From Pseudomonas sp. Z8(2022) (lineage in GTDB: Bacteria; Pseudomonadota; Gammaproteobacteria; Pseudomonadales; Pseudomonadaceae), in NCBI RefSeq assembly GCF_025837155.1, contig NZ_CP107549.1, forward strand, positions 1,612,001 through 1,676,000: DNA of 64,000 nt. Reading direction: 5' to 3'. Position 1 is the first letter of the stretch; every line of letters starts with the position of its first letter. The notes under the pieces are model-generated. The model was not told where the DNA came from. It saw only the letters and a list, made by a program, of their open reading frames with translations, and did not search any database. Position numbers and translations under genes: made by a program. Positions 9,472 through 18,190 of the stretch are shown piece after piece.

Positions 9472-10896
9472 CTAGATGACTGTGGCGTCGGTGCGCCCGT
9501 AGACATCCTCGAAGCGCTCGATGTCGTCCTCTCCCAGATAGCTCCCGGACTGGACTTCGATGATTTCCAGGGGGATCTTGCCGGGGTTGGCCAGACGGTG
9601 AACGGCGGCGATGGGGATGTAGGTCGACTGGTTTTCCCAGAGCAGGAAAGTCTTGTCGTCACAGGTCACCCGCGCAGTACCGGAAACCACGATCCAGTGT
9701 TCGGCACGGTGGTGATGCTTTTGCAGCGACAGGCTGGCGCCCGGCTTGACCACGATGCGTTTGACCTGAAAGCGATTGCCGCTGTCGATGGAGTCGTAGC
9801 TGCCCCAGGGGCGATAGACCTGACAGTGGTTCTGCGCTTCGGAGCGCCCGTCGCCGGCGAGGGTGTTGACCAGATGCTTGACGTCCTGCACCCGATCCTT
9901 GTGGGCGACCATCACCGCATCCTTGGTTTCCACCACGACCACGTCCTTGAGACCGACCAGGGTCACCAGCTTGTTCTGGCTGTGGGCCAGGCAGTCCTGA
10001 CTGTCGTGGATCACCACGTCGCCGGAGCGGCAGTTGCCGTTGTCGTCCTTCTCCTGAACGTCCCACAGCGCGGACCAGGAGCCGACGTCGTTCCAGCCGG
10101 CTTCGAGTGGCACCACACAGGCGCGGTCGGTCTTTTCCATCACGGCGTAGTCGATGGAATTGTCCGGGCAGCACTCGAAGGCGCTGGGGTCGATACGGAT
10201 GAACTGCATGTCGCTCTTGCTGCGGCTGAGCGCCAGTTGGCAGGTGTCGTAGATGTCCGGGTCATGACGCTGCAGCTCTTCCAGGTAACGGCTGCTGCGG
10301 AACAGGAACATGCCGCTGTTCCAGACGTAGTCACCTTGCGCGACGAACGCTTTGGCGGTGGCCAGATCGGGTTTCTCGACGAACCTCTCCACCGAAACAA
10401 CGCCATCAGGCAACCCGGCACGTGTGCCGGTCCTGATGTAGCCGTAACCGGTTTCGGCCCGCTCGGCGGGAATGCCGAACAGGACCATTTCGCCCTGTTC
10501 CGCTGCCTTGCGTGCCTTGCTCAGTGCGCTGTGGAACGCCGGCAGGTCTTCGATCACGTGATCAGCCGGCAGCACCAGAAGCAGCTCGTCACGCCCGGCG
10601 GCGAGCAGGTGCATGGCGGCGATGGCCACGGCCGGCGCGGTATTGCGGCCGAACGGCTCCAGCAGAATGGTCTGCGCCTCGCTGCCGATGGCGGCGAGTT
10701 GCTCGCTGACGATGAAGCGGTGCTCCTCGTTGCAGACCACGATGGGCTTGCTGATGCCCTCGATAGCCAGGCGGCCGAGCGTCTGCTGAAACAGCGTTTC
10801 GTTGCCGGTGAGGGCGAGGAACTGCTTTGGATACAGCTTGCGCGAGAGCGGCCAGAGTCTGGAGCCGCTGCCGCCGGACAAAATCAGAGGAATCAT
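9472..10896 (-). CDS. algA: AlgA, mannose-6-phosphate isomerase / GDP-mannose pyrophosphorylase
   Basis: 474 residues from the ATG at 10896, which has AAGGAG 7 nt upstream and opens with the nucleotidyltransferase signature MIPLILSGGSGSRLWPLSRK. The C-terminal cupin half carries the type II isomerase metal site (QKHHHRAEHW). The enzyme makes mannose-6-phosphate from fructose-6-phosphate and then GDP-mannose from mannose-1-phosphate, the substrate of AlgD. Similarity to P. aeruginosa AlgA runs the whole length. Its place directly after algD, rather than last in the operon, is unusual. A PslB/WbpW-type paralogue is possible but the neighbours favour AlgA. Confidence 0.92.
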   Translation of the reverse strand: MIPLILSGGSGSRLWPLSRKLYPKQFLALTGNETLFQQTLGRLAIEGISKPIVVCNEEHRFIVSEQLAAIGSEAQTILLEPFGRNTAPAVAIAAMHLLAAGRDELLLVLPADHVIEDLPAFHSALSKARKAAEQGEMVLFGIPAERAETGYGYIRTGTRAGLPDGVVSVERFVEKPDLATAKAFVAQGDYVWNSGMFLFRSSRYLEELQRHDPDIYDTCQLALSRSKSDMQFIRIDPSAFECCPDNSIDYAVMEKTDRACVVPLEAGWNDVGSWSALWDVQEKDDNGNCRSGDVVIHDSQDCLAHSQNKLVTLVGLKDVVVVETKDAVMVAHKDRVQDVKHLVNTLAGDGRSEAQNHCQVYRPWGSYDSIDSGNRFQVKRIVVKPGASLSLQKHHHRAEHWIVVSGTARVTCDDKTFLLWENQSTYIPIAAVHRLANPGKIPLEIIEVQSGSYLGEDDIERFEDVYGRTDATVI

Positions 10897-10968
10897 GCTG
10901 TCACTCCTTGTAAACATCGATTCGGATCGTATGGGCAGTGAACTGGCGACACGCCGTGACCAATCAAG

Positions 10969-10988
10969 CGGCACTCGACCGGTGCCGC
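10969..10988. other. Stem-loop in the algD-algA gap
   Basis: GCGGCAC (10969-10975) can pair with GTGCCGC (10982-10988) over a 6-nt loop. Read on the plus strand it is followed by CTCTGTTTTTG and looks like a terminator; read in the direction of the operon (minus) the T-run is missing. It may act as an attenuator or mRNA end between algD and algA, or stop antisense transcription. Confidence 0.4.
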
Positions 10989-11010
10989 CTCTGTTTTTGT
11001 TAGCTGTCTG

Positions 11011-12321
11011 CTACCAGCAGATACCTTCGCGATTGGCCTGGGTGGGATGGGCCATGAACCCAACCAGGTCGAGGATCTGTTTGTCGTTGCCAACGCTCTC
11101 CATGACCTCGGCAAAGCGTTTCTCGCCGTTGCCGATGATCAGTACGTCAGATTGCGCGACCACCTCGTCGAGGTCCTTGCACAGCAGAGAGGAAACGTGG
11201 GGAATCTTCGACTCGATGTATTCCTTGTTGGCACCGAAAACACGAGCGTACTCGACGTTGCTGTCGAAAATGCGCAGCTCGTAGCCTTTGCCGATCAGCA
11301 TTTCGGCCAGTTCAACCAGCGGGCTTTCACGCAGGTCGTCGGTGCCGGCCTTGAAACTCAGGCCCAGCAGGCCGATGCGACGCTTGTCATAGCCCTGGAT
11401 GATGTCGAAGGCTTTTTTCACCTGGTTTGCATTGCTGCGCATCAGCGAGCTGATCAGGGGCGCCTCGACGTCGAGGCTGCCGGCGCGGTAGGAGAGGGCG
11501 CGCACGTCCTTTGGCAGGCACGAACCGCCGAAGGCGAAGCCGGGCTTCATGTAGTACTTGGACAGGTTCAGCTTGTTGTCCTGGCAGACCACATCCATCA
11601 CTTCGCGACCGTCGACGCCGACGGCCTTGGCGATATTGCCGATCTCGTTGGCGAAGGTGACCTTGGCCGCATGCCAGACGTTGCAGGTGTACTTGATCAT
11701 CTCCGCTACTTCGATGGACTTGCGGATGATCGGCGCGTCCAGTTCGCTGTACAACTCCTGCAGCAGGTCGCCGGACTGCTCGTCCAGTTCACCGATCACG
11801 GTCATGGCCGGGAAGTCGTAATCCTTGATTGCCGTACTTTCACGCAGAAACTCCGGGTTGGTCGCCACGCCGAAATCGACACCGGCCTTCTTGCCCGAGG
11901 CCGCTTCGATCAGCGGGATAACCACATTCTTCACCGTGCCTGGCAGAACGGTACTGCGCACGACTACGGTGTGGCGCTCCTGCTTGTCGCGCAGGGCGGT
12001 ACCGATCTGCTTGCATACCGACTCCATGTAACCGAGGTCGAGGTCGCCATTGCGCTTGCTGGGCGTGCCCACGGCAATGAAGGACAGATCGCTGGCCAGG
12101 ACTGCAGCCGCTACATCGGTTGTGCCACGCAGCCGGCCGGATTCGACGCCGGCTGCGAGCAGTTCGGCGAGACCGGGTTCGACGATGGGGGATTTACCCT
12201 GGTTGATCAGGTCGATTTTGGTTTGCGATACATCGACCCCAATGACCTCGTGGCCACGAGCCGACAAGCAACCGGCACAAACGGCACCGACATAACCCAA
12301 TCCAAAGATGGTGATTCTCAT
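11011..12321 (-). CDS. algD: AlgD, GDP-mannose 6-dehydrogenase
   Basis: 436 residues, exactly the P. aeruginosa length, from the ATG at 12321 (GAGGGA 5-6 nt upstream). The N-terminal Rossmann motif is IFGLGYVGAVCAG; the catalytic nucleophile is Cys268 in GFAFGGSCLPKDVRAL. Four-electron oxidation of GDP-mannose gives GDP-mannuronate, the committed step of alginate synthesis. Identity to known AlgD is high through to the C-terminal EGICW. An upstream in-frame ATG at 12381 would add 20 residues that no homologue has, so it was not used. As first gene of the operon it sits beside the AT-rich control region. Confidence 0.96.
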   Translation of the reverse strand: MRITIFGLGYVGAVCAGCLSARGHEVIGVDVSQTKIDLINQGKSPIVEPGLAELLAAGVESGRLRGTTDVAAAVLASDLSFIAVGTPSKRNGDLDLGYMESVCKQIGTALRDKQERHTVVVRSTVLPGTVKNVVIPLIEAASGKKAGVDFGVATNPEFLRESTAIKDYDFPAMTVIGELDEQSGDLLQELYSELDAPIIRKSIEVAEMIKYTCNVWHAAKVTFANEIGNIAKAVGVDGREVMDVVCQDNKLNLSKYYMKPGFAFGGSCLPKDVRALSYRAGSLDVEAPLISSLMRSNANQVKKAFDIIQGYDKRRIGLLGLSFKAGTDDLRESPLVELAEMLIGKGYELRIFDSNVEYARVFGANKEYIESKIPHVSSLLCKDLDEVVAQSDVLIIGNGEKRFAEVMESVGNDKQILDLVGFMAHPTQANREGICW

Positions 12322-12346
12322 AGGTCCCTCTTTTATATAGTTGAGC

Positions 12347-12367
12347 TGGTCGTTTGGGAGCCGACCA
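12347..12367. repeat. Short inverted repeat in the algD leader
   Basis: TGGTCG (12347-12352) and CGACCA (12362-12367) form a 6-bp inverted repeat 26 bp before the algD start. It could be an operator or a leader hairpin. It does not match the AlgR box I remember (CCGTTCGTC). Confidence 0.35.
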
Positions 12368-12563
12368 ATATCCGTGTTCATTAAGTACGCCGCTGTTATT
12401 GCATAATGCTTACTGCAATCCGGGGCTGTTACTTGAAGTGGCGCGGATACTAAGTTGGCTTTTTTGGCTTTTCAAGCAAAACGTGAACCAAAAGTTATTG
12501 TTTCTATAGCCAAACTTTTCTTAGTTTTTTTATCAATAAAATCAAATAGTTATAGTTTGATAT

Positions 12564-12581
12564 TTTTTAGGCGCCAAAAAA
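12564..12581. promoter_or_regulatory. GGCGCC-centred palindrome, copy 1 (imperfect)
   Basis: TTTTTAGGCGCCAAAAAA, an 18-bp palindrome with one mismatched pair, centred at 12572/12573. Its centre lies exactly 40 bp from that of copy 2, close to four helical turns, suggesting co-operative protein binding. Confidence 0.5.
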
Positions 12582-12602
12582 TAGTTGTCATTTTAAGTGT
12601 TA

Positions 12603-12622
12603 TTTTTATGGCGCCATAAAAA
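12603..12622. promoter_or_regulatory. GGCGCC-centred palindrome, copy 2 (perfect, 20 bp)
   Basis: TTTTTATGGCGCCATAAAAA is a perfect 20-bp palindrome about 280 bp upstream of the algD start. A candidate operator for a dimeric regulator; no known alginate regulator is recognised in the site. Confidence 0.55.
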
Positions 12623-12861
12623 CATTACTCAGCGTGCCTAGTTGTGTTGCACGTGGATGAGATTTTGCTCGGAAGTTGTGCATCGAAGCCGTCGCGGAAT
12701 CTGCATGGCACCGAGACTGATGGCGACAACTTGCTGCCGCTGTAATGAGGGTGCGTTCTCGCGAGGCTTCGTCGGAAGGGGCGGGGCGCTGCTCAAGTCT
12801 GTGAGTCATGCCGCGTAATTGAGGCTTGGCACAATGCCATTGCCTGGACTACTCTCCGGTC

Positions 12862-12922
12862 ACCGGGCTAACGAAGTGGCCAACAGGCAGGACGCCGACC
12901 CCATACACTTCGTTAGCTCGGT
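12862..12922 (+). repeat. Long stem-loop of unknown function
   Basis: Bases 12862-12878 pair with 12906-12922 to give 17 consecutive pairs around a 27-nt loop. On a plus-strand RNA every pair forms, with a single G-U; on the minus strand the same position is an A/C mismatch. The core arm is GCTAACGAAGTG. There is no T-run, so it is not a simple terminator. It could be a small RNA element, a REP-like repeat or a recombination scar. Confidence 0.6.
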
Positions 12923-12960
12923 ATCCCGATTGCTCTCTGCGCGCCGTCCGCGCAGGGAAA

Positions 12961-12993
12961 ACGACAAAGCCCTCTCTCGAGGGCTTTGTCGTT
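12961..12993 (-). terminator. Rho-independent terminator of the RND efflux operon
   Basis: ACGACAAAGCCCTC pairs with GAGGGCTTTGTCGT around a short loop. Minus-strand readthrough from the RND gene meets GGGCTTTGTCGTTTT, a classic stem plus T-run; the plus strand also ends in TTT, so it may work both ways. Confidence 0.8.
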
Positions 12994-13072
12994 TCTGACG
13001 GTGGGCAGAGGCTTCAGCAAAGGCGTCCTTGCCGGTTTCTTTCTTCCGGCCCTTTCGGCTGCCTGCTCGCGC

Positions 13073-16000
13073 CTACTGCGGGTGTTGCACAGGTGCTTTG
13101 TCGGGCTTGGCGGCGATCAGGTGCTCGGGCAGGTCGAGCAGATCGGTATCGTAGGTTTCCAGTGGCGGCGGGCGGCGTTCGAAGCGCGCGCCCAGTACCA
13201 GCATGCAGGGTGTCAGCAGCAGGGTCAGCACCGTGGCGAAGGCCAGGCCGCCGGCGATGGCGCTGGACAGCTGGGTCCACCACTGGGTCGAGGGCGCGCC
13301 GAAGCCGAGGCTCGGTGTCACCAGGTCGACGTTGATGCTGAGCACCATCGGCATCAGGCCGAGGATGGTGGTCACCGCCGTCAGCAGTACCGGACGCAGG
13401 CGTAGGCTGCCGGTCTCCAGCGCCGCTTCGTACGACTCAAGGCCCTGGCGGCGCAGCTGGTTGTAGGTGTCGATCAGGATGATGTTGTTGTTCACCACGA
13501 TGCCGGCCAGGGCGATCAGGCCCATGCCGACCATGACGATGCCGAACGACTGGCCGTTGATCAGCAGGCCCATCAATACCCCGGCAGTGGAGAGGACGAT
13601 GGCCGATAGCACCAGCGCCGCCTGGTAGAGGCTGTTGAACTGGGTCACCAGGATGATCGCCATGAGGAAGATGGCGACGACGAAGGCGGTCATCAGGAAG
13701 GTGGCCGCTTCGCGCTGGTCGGCGTCTTCGCCGGCGAATTTCACCTTGACCTCGGCCGGCACCTCGCCGAGCGCTTCGCGCAGGGCCTTGAGGCGTTCGT
13801 CCAGGCGCGCGCCTTCGGCCAGGTCGGCTTGCAGGGTGATGGTGCGATCGCCGTCGACGCGGGGCAGGGTGCCGACCTTGGGCGCCGGCTGCAGGTCGAC
13901 GAAGTTGCTCAGCGGCACCTGGCCGACCGGGGTGTTGAGGGTGAGGCGGCCGAGCTGGTCGAGCGAGCGCCAGTTGCCGGGCAGGCGTACGCGGATGTCG
14001 ACTTCGTCGGTGGCGTCTTCGGGGCGGTAGGTGGCCAGTTTCAGGCCGTTGGTGATCATCTGCACCGCGTTGCCGACGCTGAGCACATCCGCGCCGAAGC
14101 GGGCGGCCGCTTCGCGATCCACCTTGATCCGCCATTCGATGCCGGGCAGGGCGCGGTCGTCCTCGATGTCGGCGAAGCCGCCGAGCCTGTGCATTTCATC
14201 GCGAATGCGTTCGACCCACTGTTCGCTCTGCGCCGGGTCCAGCGAGCTGATCTGTAGCTTCACCGGTTTGCCGTCGGTGGGACCCTGTTCCTGTTTGCGA
14301 AATTCCAGCACCACGCCGGGGATGCTGGCGGTGCGCCGGCTCATCTCGGCGAGGATTTCCCTGGCCGGGCGCCGCTGATGCCAGTCGACGAACTGGAACT
14401 GCAGGGTGCCGATCACGTCGGCGCCGAGCTGGCCTTCCGGCTGCGCCAGGGAGCGTGCATACAGCGCCTTGACCTCACGCATGCCCAGTACCTGCTTCTC
14501 GACCTGCTTGAGCAGGGCGTCTTTCTCCTGCACCGACAGGTCGCCGCGTGCGCGCAGCCAGATCTGTGCGCTTTCCGGCTCGACGTCGGGAAAGAATTCC
14601 ACGCCATGGTTGAAGCGCCCGTAGCCGACGTAGATCAGGGCGATCAGCGCGAGCATGCCGAGCAGGGTCAGGCCTGGGCGCTTGAGCAGCGTTTCCAGCA
14701 GCTTGCGGTAGGCGTTGCCGACGGCGCTGGTGGGCGCGGCTTGTGGCCGCGCCTGGCCGCCGCTGACGGCGCCGAGCACCGGCAGAAACACCAGGGCCAT
14801 GGCCAGGGAAGCCAGCAGGCAGACGATCACGGTGGCCGGCAGGTACTTCATGAACTGGCCGACCACGCCGGGCCAGAACAGCAGCGGCAGGAACACCACC
14901 AGGGTGGTGGCGGTGGAGGCGATCACCGGCCAGGCCATCCGTGTCGCGGCATTGGCCCAGGCCTGGCGTGGCGTCTGGCCCTGCTGCAGGTAACGGTCGG
15001 CCAGTTCGGAAACGACGATGGCGCCGTCGACCAGCATGCCGGCCACCAGAATCAGGCTGAACAATACGACGATGTTGAGGGTGAAACCGAGCATCCAGAT
15101 CAGCAGGATGCCGCTGAGGAACGCACCGGGAATGGTCAGGCCGACCAGCAGTGCCGAGCGCATGCCCATGCTCGCCACCACCAGGATCAGCACCAGGACG
15201 ATGGCGGTCAGCACGTTGTTCAGCAGGTCGCCGAGCATGTTCTGCACTTCCTGCGACTGGTCCATGATGTAGCTGACTTCCACGCCTGGCGGCAGCAGGG
15301 GTTTGGCCTGCTCCATCAGCGCCTTGACCTGGTCGATGGTCTCGATGATGTTGGCGCCGCTGCGCTTGGCCACTTCCAGCACGATGGCCGGCTGACCGTT
15401 GATGCGGGCGAAGCCGGTCGGGTCCTTGAAGGTGCGGCGGATGGTGGCGACGTCGGCGAAGGTGACCACGCTGCCCGCCACCACCTTGATCGGCATGCGC
15501 ATGACGTCTTCGAGGTCCTCGATGACGCCTGGCACCTTCATGCTCATGCGCCCGGCGCCGGTATCCAGGCTGCCGGCAGCGACCAGGCGGTTGTTGCGGC
15601 TGACCAGGTTGAACAGCTCGTTGTAGTCGATGCCGTAGCTGTCCAGCACCTGCGGGTCGACGACGATTTCCAGCAGGTCCTCGCGGTCGCCGCCGATGGT
15701 CACCGACAGCACCTCGGCGATGCCTTCGAGGTTCTCCTTCAGGCGCCGGGCGATGTACACCAGCTCGGTCTCGGCGATCGGCCCGGACAGCCCCACCGAC
15801 AACACCGGGAACAGCGCCACGTTGACTTCGCTCACGGTCGGCTCGTCAGCCTCGGCAGGCAGTTTGCTGCGGGCGGTGTCGACCTTCTCGCGCACGTCGG
15901 CCAGCGCCACCTTGGCGTCGAAGCCGGCGTCGAATTCCAGGGTCACCGAGGCGTGGCCTTCGCTGGACACCGAGCGCATTTCCTTGACGCCCTCCAGGCT

Positions 16001-16219
16001 GCGCAACTCCTGCTCCAGGGGGCGCACCAGCAGGCGCTCGCCGTCTTCCGGGCTGATGCCTTCGAGGGTCACCGAGACGTAGATGATCGGGATGGTGACG
16101 TCGGGGTTGGACTCCTTGGGCATGGCGACGTAGGCCACCAGCCCGCCACAGAGCAGGAACAGCAGGATCAGCAGGGTGGTGCGGCTGCGGTCGAGCGCGG
16201 CGGCGATCAGTGTGTGCAT
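13073..16219 (-). CDS. RND efflux permease (AcrB/HAE-like)
   Basis: 1048 residues, normal RND length, with helix 1 (LLILLFLLCGGLVAYVAM), two large periplasmic loops and two blocks of membrane helices. Typical motifs are PNPDVTIP-like ESNPDVTIPII and the TM4 segment LVAGMLVDGAIVV. The pump should export hydrophobic compounds using the proton gradient with the adaptor encoded just upstream. The usual Asp-Asp pair of AcrB is Asp398-Gly399 here, and the TM10 lysine region reads VVNNNIILID (Asn910-912), placing it in an atypical RND branch. No outer-membrane channel gene is next to it, so a shared TolC/OprM-type channel is likely. Substrate unknown. Confidence 0.88.
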   Translation of the reverse strand: MHTLIAAALDRSRTTLLILLFLLCGGLVAYVAMPKESNPDVTIPIIYVSVTLEGISPEDGERLLVRPLEQELRSLEGVKEMRSVSSEGHASVTLEFDAGFDAKVALADVREKVDTARSKLPAEADEPTVSEVNVALFPVLSVGLSGPIAETELVYIARRLKENLEGIAEVLSVTIGGDREDLLEIVVDPQVLDSYGIDYNELFNLVSRNNRLVAAGSLDTGAGRMSMKVPGVIEDLEDVMRMPIKVVAGSVVTFADVATIRRTFKDPTGFARINGQPAIVLEVAKRSGANIIETIDQVKALMEQAKPLLPPGVEVSYIMDQSQEVQNMLGDLLNNVLTAIVLVLILVVASMGMRSALLVGLTIPGAFLSGILLIWMLGFTLNIVVLFSLILVAGMLVDGAIVVSELADRYLQQGQTPRQAWANAATRMAWPVIASTATTLVVFLPLLFWPGVVGQFMKYLPATVIVCLLASLAMALVFLPVLGAVSGGQARPQAAPTSAVGNAYRKLLETLLKRPGLTLLGMLALIALIYVGYGRFNHGVEFFPDVEPESAQIWLRARGDLSVQEKDALLKQVEKQVLGMREVKALYARSLAQPEGQLGADVIGTLQFQFVDWHQRRPAREILAEMSRRTASIPGVVLEFRKQEQGPTDGKPVKLQISSLDPAQSEQWVERIRDEMHRLGGFADIEDDRALPGIEWRIKVDREAAARFGADVLSVGNAVQMITNGLKLATYRPEDATDEVDIRVRLPGNWRSLDQLGRLTLNTPVGQVPLSNFVDLQPAPKVGTLPRVDGDRTITLQADLAEGARLDERLKALREALGEVPAEVKVKFAGEDADQREAATFLMTAFVVAIFLMAIILVTQFNSLYQAALVLSAIVLSTAGVLMGLLINGQSFGIVMVGMGLIALAGIVVNNNIILIDTYNQLRRQGLESYEAALETGSLRLRPVLLTAVTTILGLMPMVLSINVDLVTPSLGFGAPSTQWWTQLSSAIAGGLAFATVLTLLLTPCMLVLGARFERRPPPLETYDTDLLDLPEHLIAAKPDKAPVQHPQ

Positions 16220-16220
16220 T

Positions 16221-17309
<1,089 letters not shown>

Positions 17310-17318
17310 GGCGATGGC

Positions 17319-17975
17319 TTACTCGTGGTTGGCGGGCGCTGCCAGCAGCGCGGTGGCCTGGCCCTGCAGGCCGGCGATGATGAAGTCGGTGACGCGGTCG
17401 AAGTACGCGTCCAGCTCGATGTACTCGGCCCAGTGGGCGAAACCGCCGGAAGCGATGCGCGTCATGACGCCGTTGACGCAGGCCTCCACGCCCCACAGCA
17501 GATGCTGGCAGTGCCGAGCGGAGAGCTTCAGGTCGCGAAAGCTGCCCTGCAGAAGATCGCTGAACAGACTCATGTACAGACCTTCCAGCTCGATGAACTG
17601 CTCGCGGTATTGAGGTTCCAGGCGCTCCTGAAAGGCGGGACGGTCACACAGCAGGCAAAGTTGCGCCTGCAGCGGGTCGGCCTGCAGCAGTTCGAAGGAG
17701 CGGCGAATCACTCGGCGCATGGCCTCTTGCGCGGGCGCGCTGCGGGCGATTTCCTGCAGCTCGGCCAGATGCCGGCGTGAGCAGTCCAGCACCAGACGCG
17801 CATAGAGCGCTTCCTTGCTGGTGAAGTGTTTGTACACCGTGCCCTTGCCGATACCCGCATGACGCGCCACCTCGGCAATGGTGACGCGATCCCAGGATTG
17901 ATTCTGGAATAGCTGGCGTGCGGCTTCGAGCAGGGCGCTTTCGCGTTGCTGAAAGAGTTGATCCTGATAGCGCAT
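17319..17975 (-). CDS. TetR-family repressor of the efflux operon
   Basis: 218 residues. The N-terminal helix-turn-helix reads VTIAEVARHAGIGKGTVYKHFTSKE-like sequence (residues about 30-53), a textbook TetR DNA-binding domain; the C-terminal ligand domain is variable, as usual. First gene of the tetR-adaptor-permease operon, it probably represses itself and the pump until a substrate binds. Two palindromes 21-51 bp upstream of the ATG are the likely operators. The ligand cannot be inferred. Confidence 0.9.
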   Translation of the reverse strand: MRYQDQLFQQRESALLEAARQLFQNQSWDRVTIAEVARHAGIGKGTVYKHFTSKEALYARLVLDCSRRHLAELQEIARSAPAQEAMRRVIRRSFELLQADPLQAQLCLLCDRPAFQERLEPQYREQFIELEGLYMSLFSDLLQGSFRDLKLSARHCQHLLWGVEACVNGVMTRIASGGFAHWAEYIELDAYFDRVTDFIIAGLQGQATALLAAPANHE

Positions 17976-17995
17976 GGGCTTTCCATGAAATGTTG

Positions 17996-18008
17996 TGACC
18001 GGTGGTCA
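17996..18008. promoter_or_regulatory. TetR operator copy 1
   Basis: TGACCGGTGGTCA, inverted repeat TGACC-N3-GGTCA, 21 bp before tetR. Nearly identical to copy 2, with centres 18 bp apart. Confidence 0.7.
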
Positions 18009-18013
18009 TGCTA

Positions 18014-18026
18014 TGACCGTCGGTCA
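18014..18026. promoter_or_regulatory. TetR operator copy 2
   Basis: TGACCGTCGGTCA, same half-sites TGACC-N3-GGTCA as copy 1. The two copies occupy the expected promoter area of the efflux operon, which suggests tandem dimer binding. Confidence 0.7.
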
Positions 18027-18190
18027 CAGTGCGGCAAGTCGGGAGTTGTAACAAGGCAATTGCGGGGTGCCTCGTTAGCAGCTGCTGGCGATAGCTGCAG
18101 ATGGCGGGATGTGGATGAGGAGGCCCGTGCTCGGGGCAAGTATGCGACAGCCGATGACCGTCCTGGCTGTCGGCTGCCGATGAACGGCGC

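Larger units (their letters stand above)
12458..12622 (-). promoter_or_regulatory. AT-rich control region upstream of algD
   Basis: Bases 12481-12600 hold only 30 G/C in 120 (25 percent by hand count), against well over 55 percent in the coding DNA around. It contains two GGCGCC-centred palindromes with A/T tracts, and two tandem TTGGCTTTT repeats at 12455-12472. A-tracts of this kind are typical targets of H-NS-like proteins (MvaT/MvaU in Pseudomonas). No convincing AlgU, sigma-54 or sigma-70 promoter could be chosen by eye; a weak CAACTT (minus strand, 12452-12457) has a poor -10 partner. Confidence 0.6.
12623..13072. other. Intergenic DNA between the algD control region and the RND operon
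   Basis: No gene is supported here: the open frames are short, overlap both strands and have no homologous look. It holds the long stem-loop at 12862-12922 and the terminator at 12961-12993, described separately. The remainder (12623-12850) returns to normal base composition and shows nothing recognisable. Confidence 0.5.

Noticed and set aside
12431..12457. AlgU-type promoter (CAACTT...TCAAG on the minus strand) before algD
   Set aside because: The -35 is imperfect, the spacer is 15 rather than 16-17 and the -10 is poor.
12606..13335. Short open frames in the algD-RND intergenic region
   Set aside because: They overlap terminator, palindromes or the RND gene, lack ribosome sites and look random.
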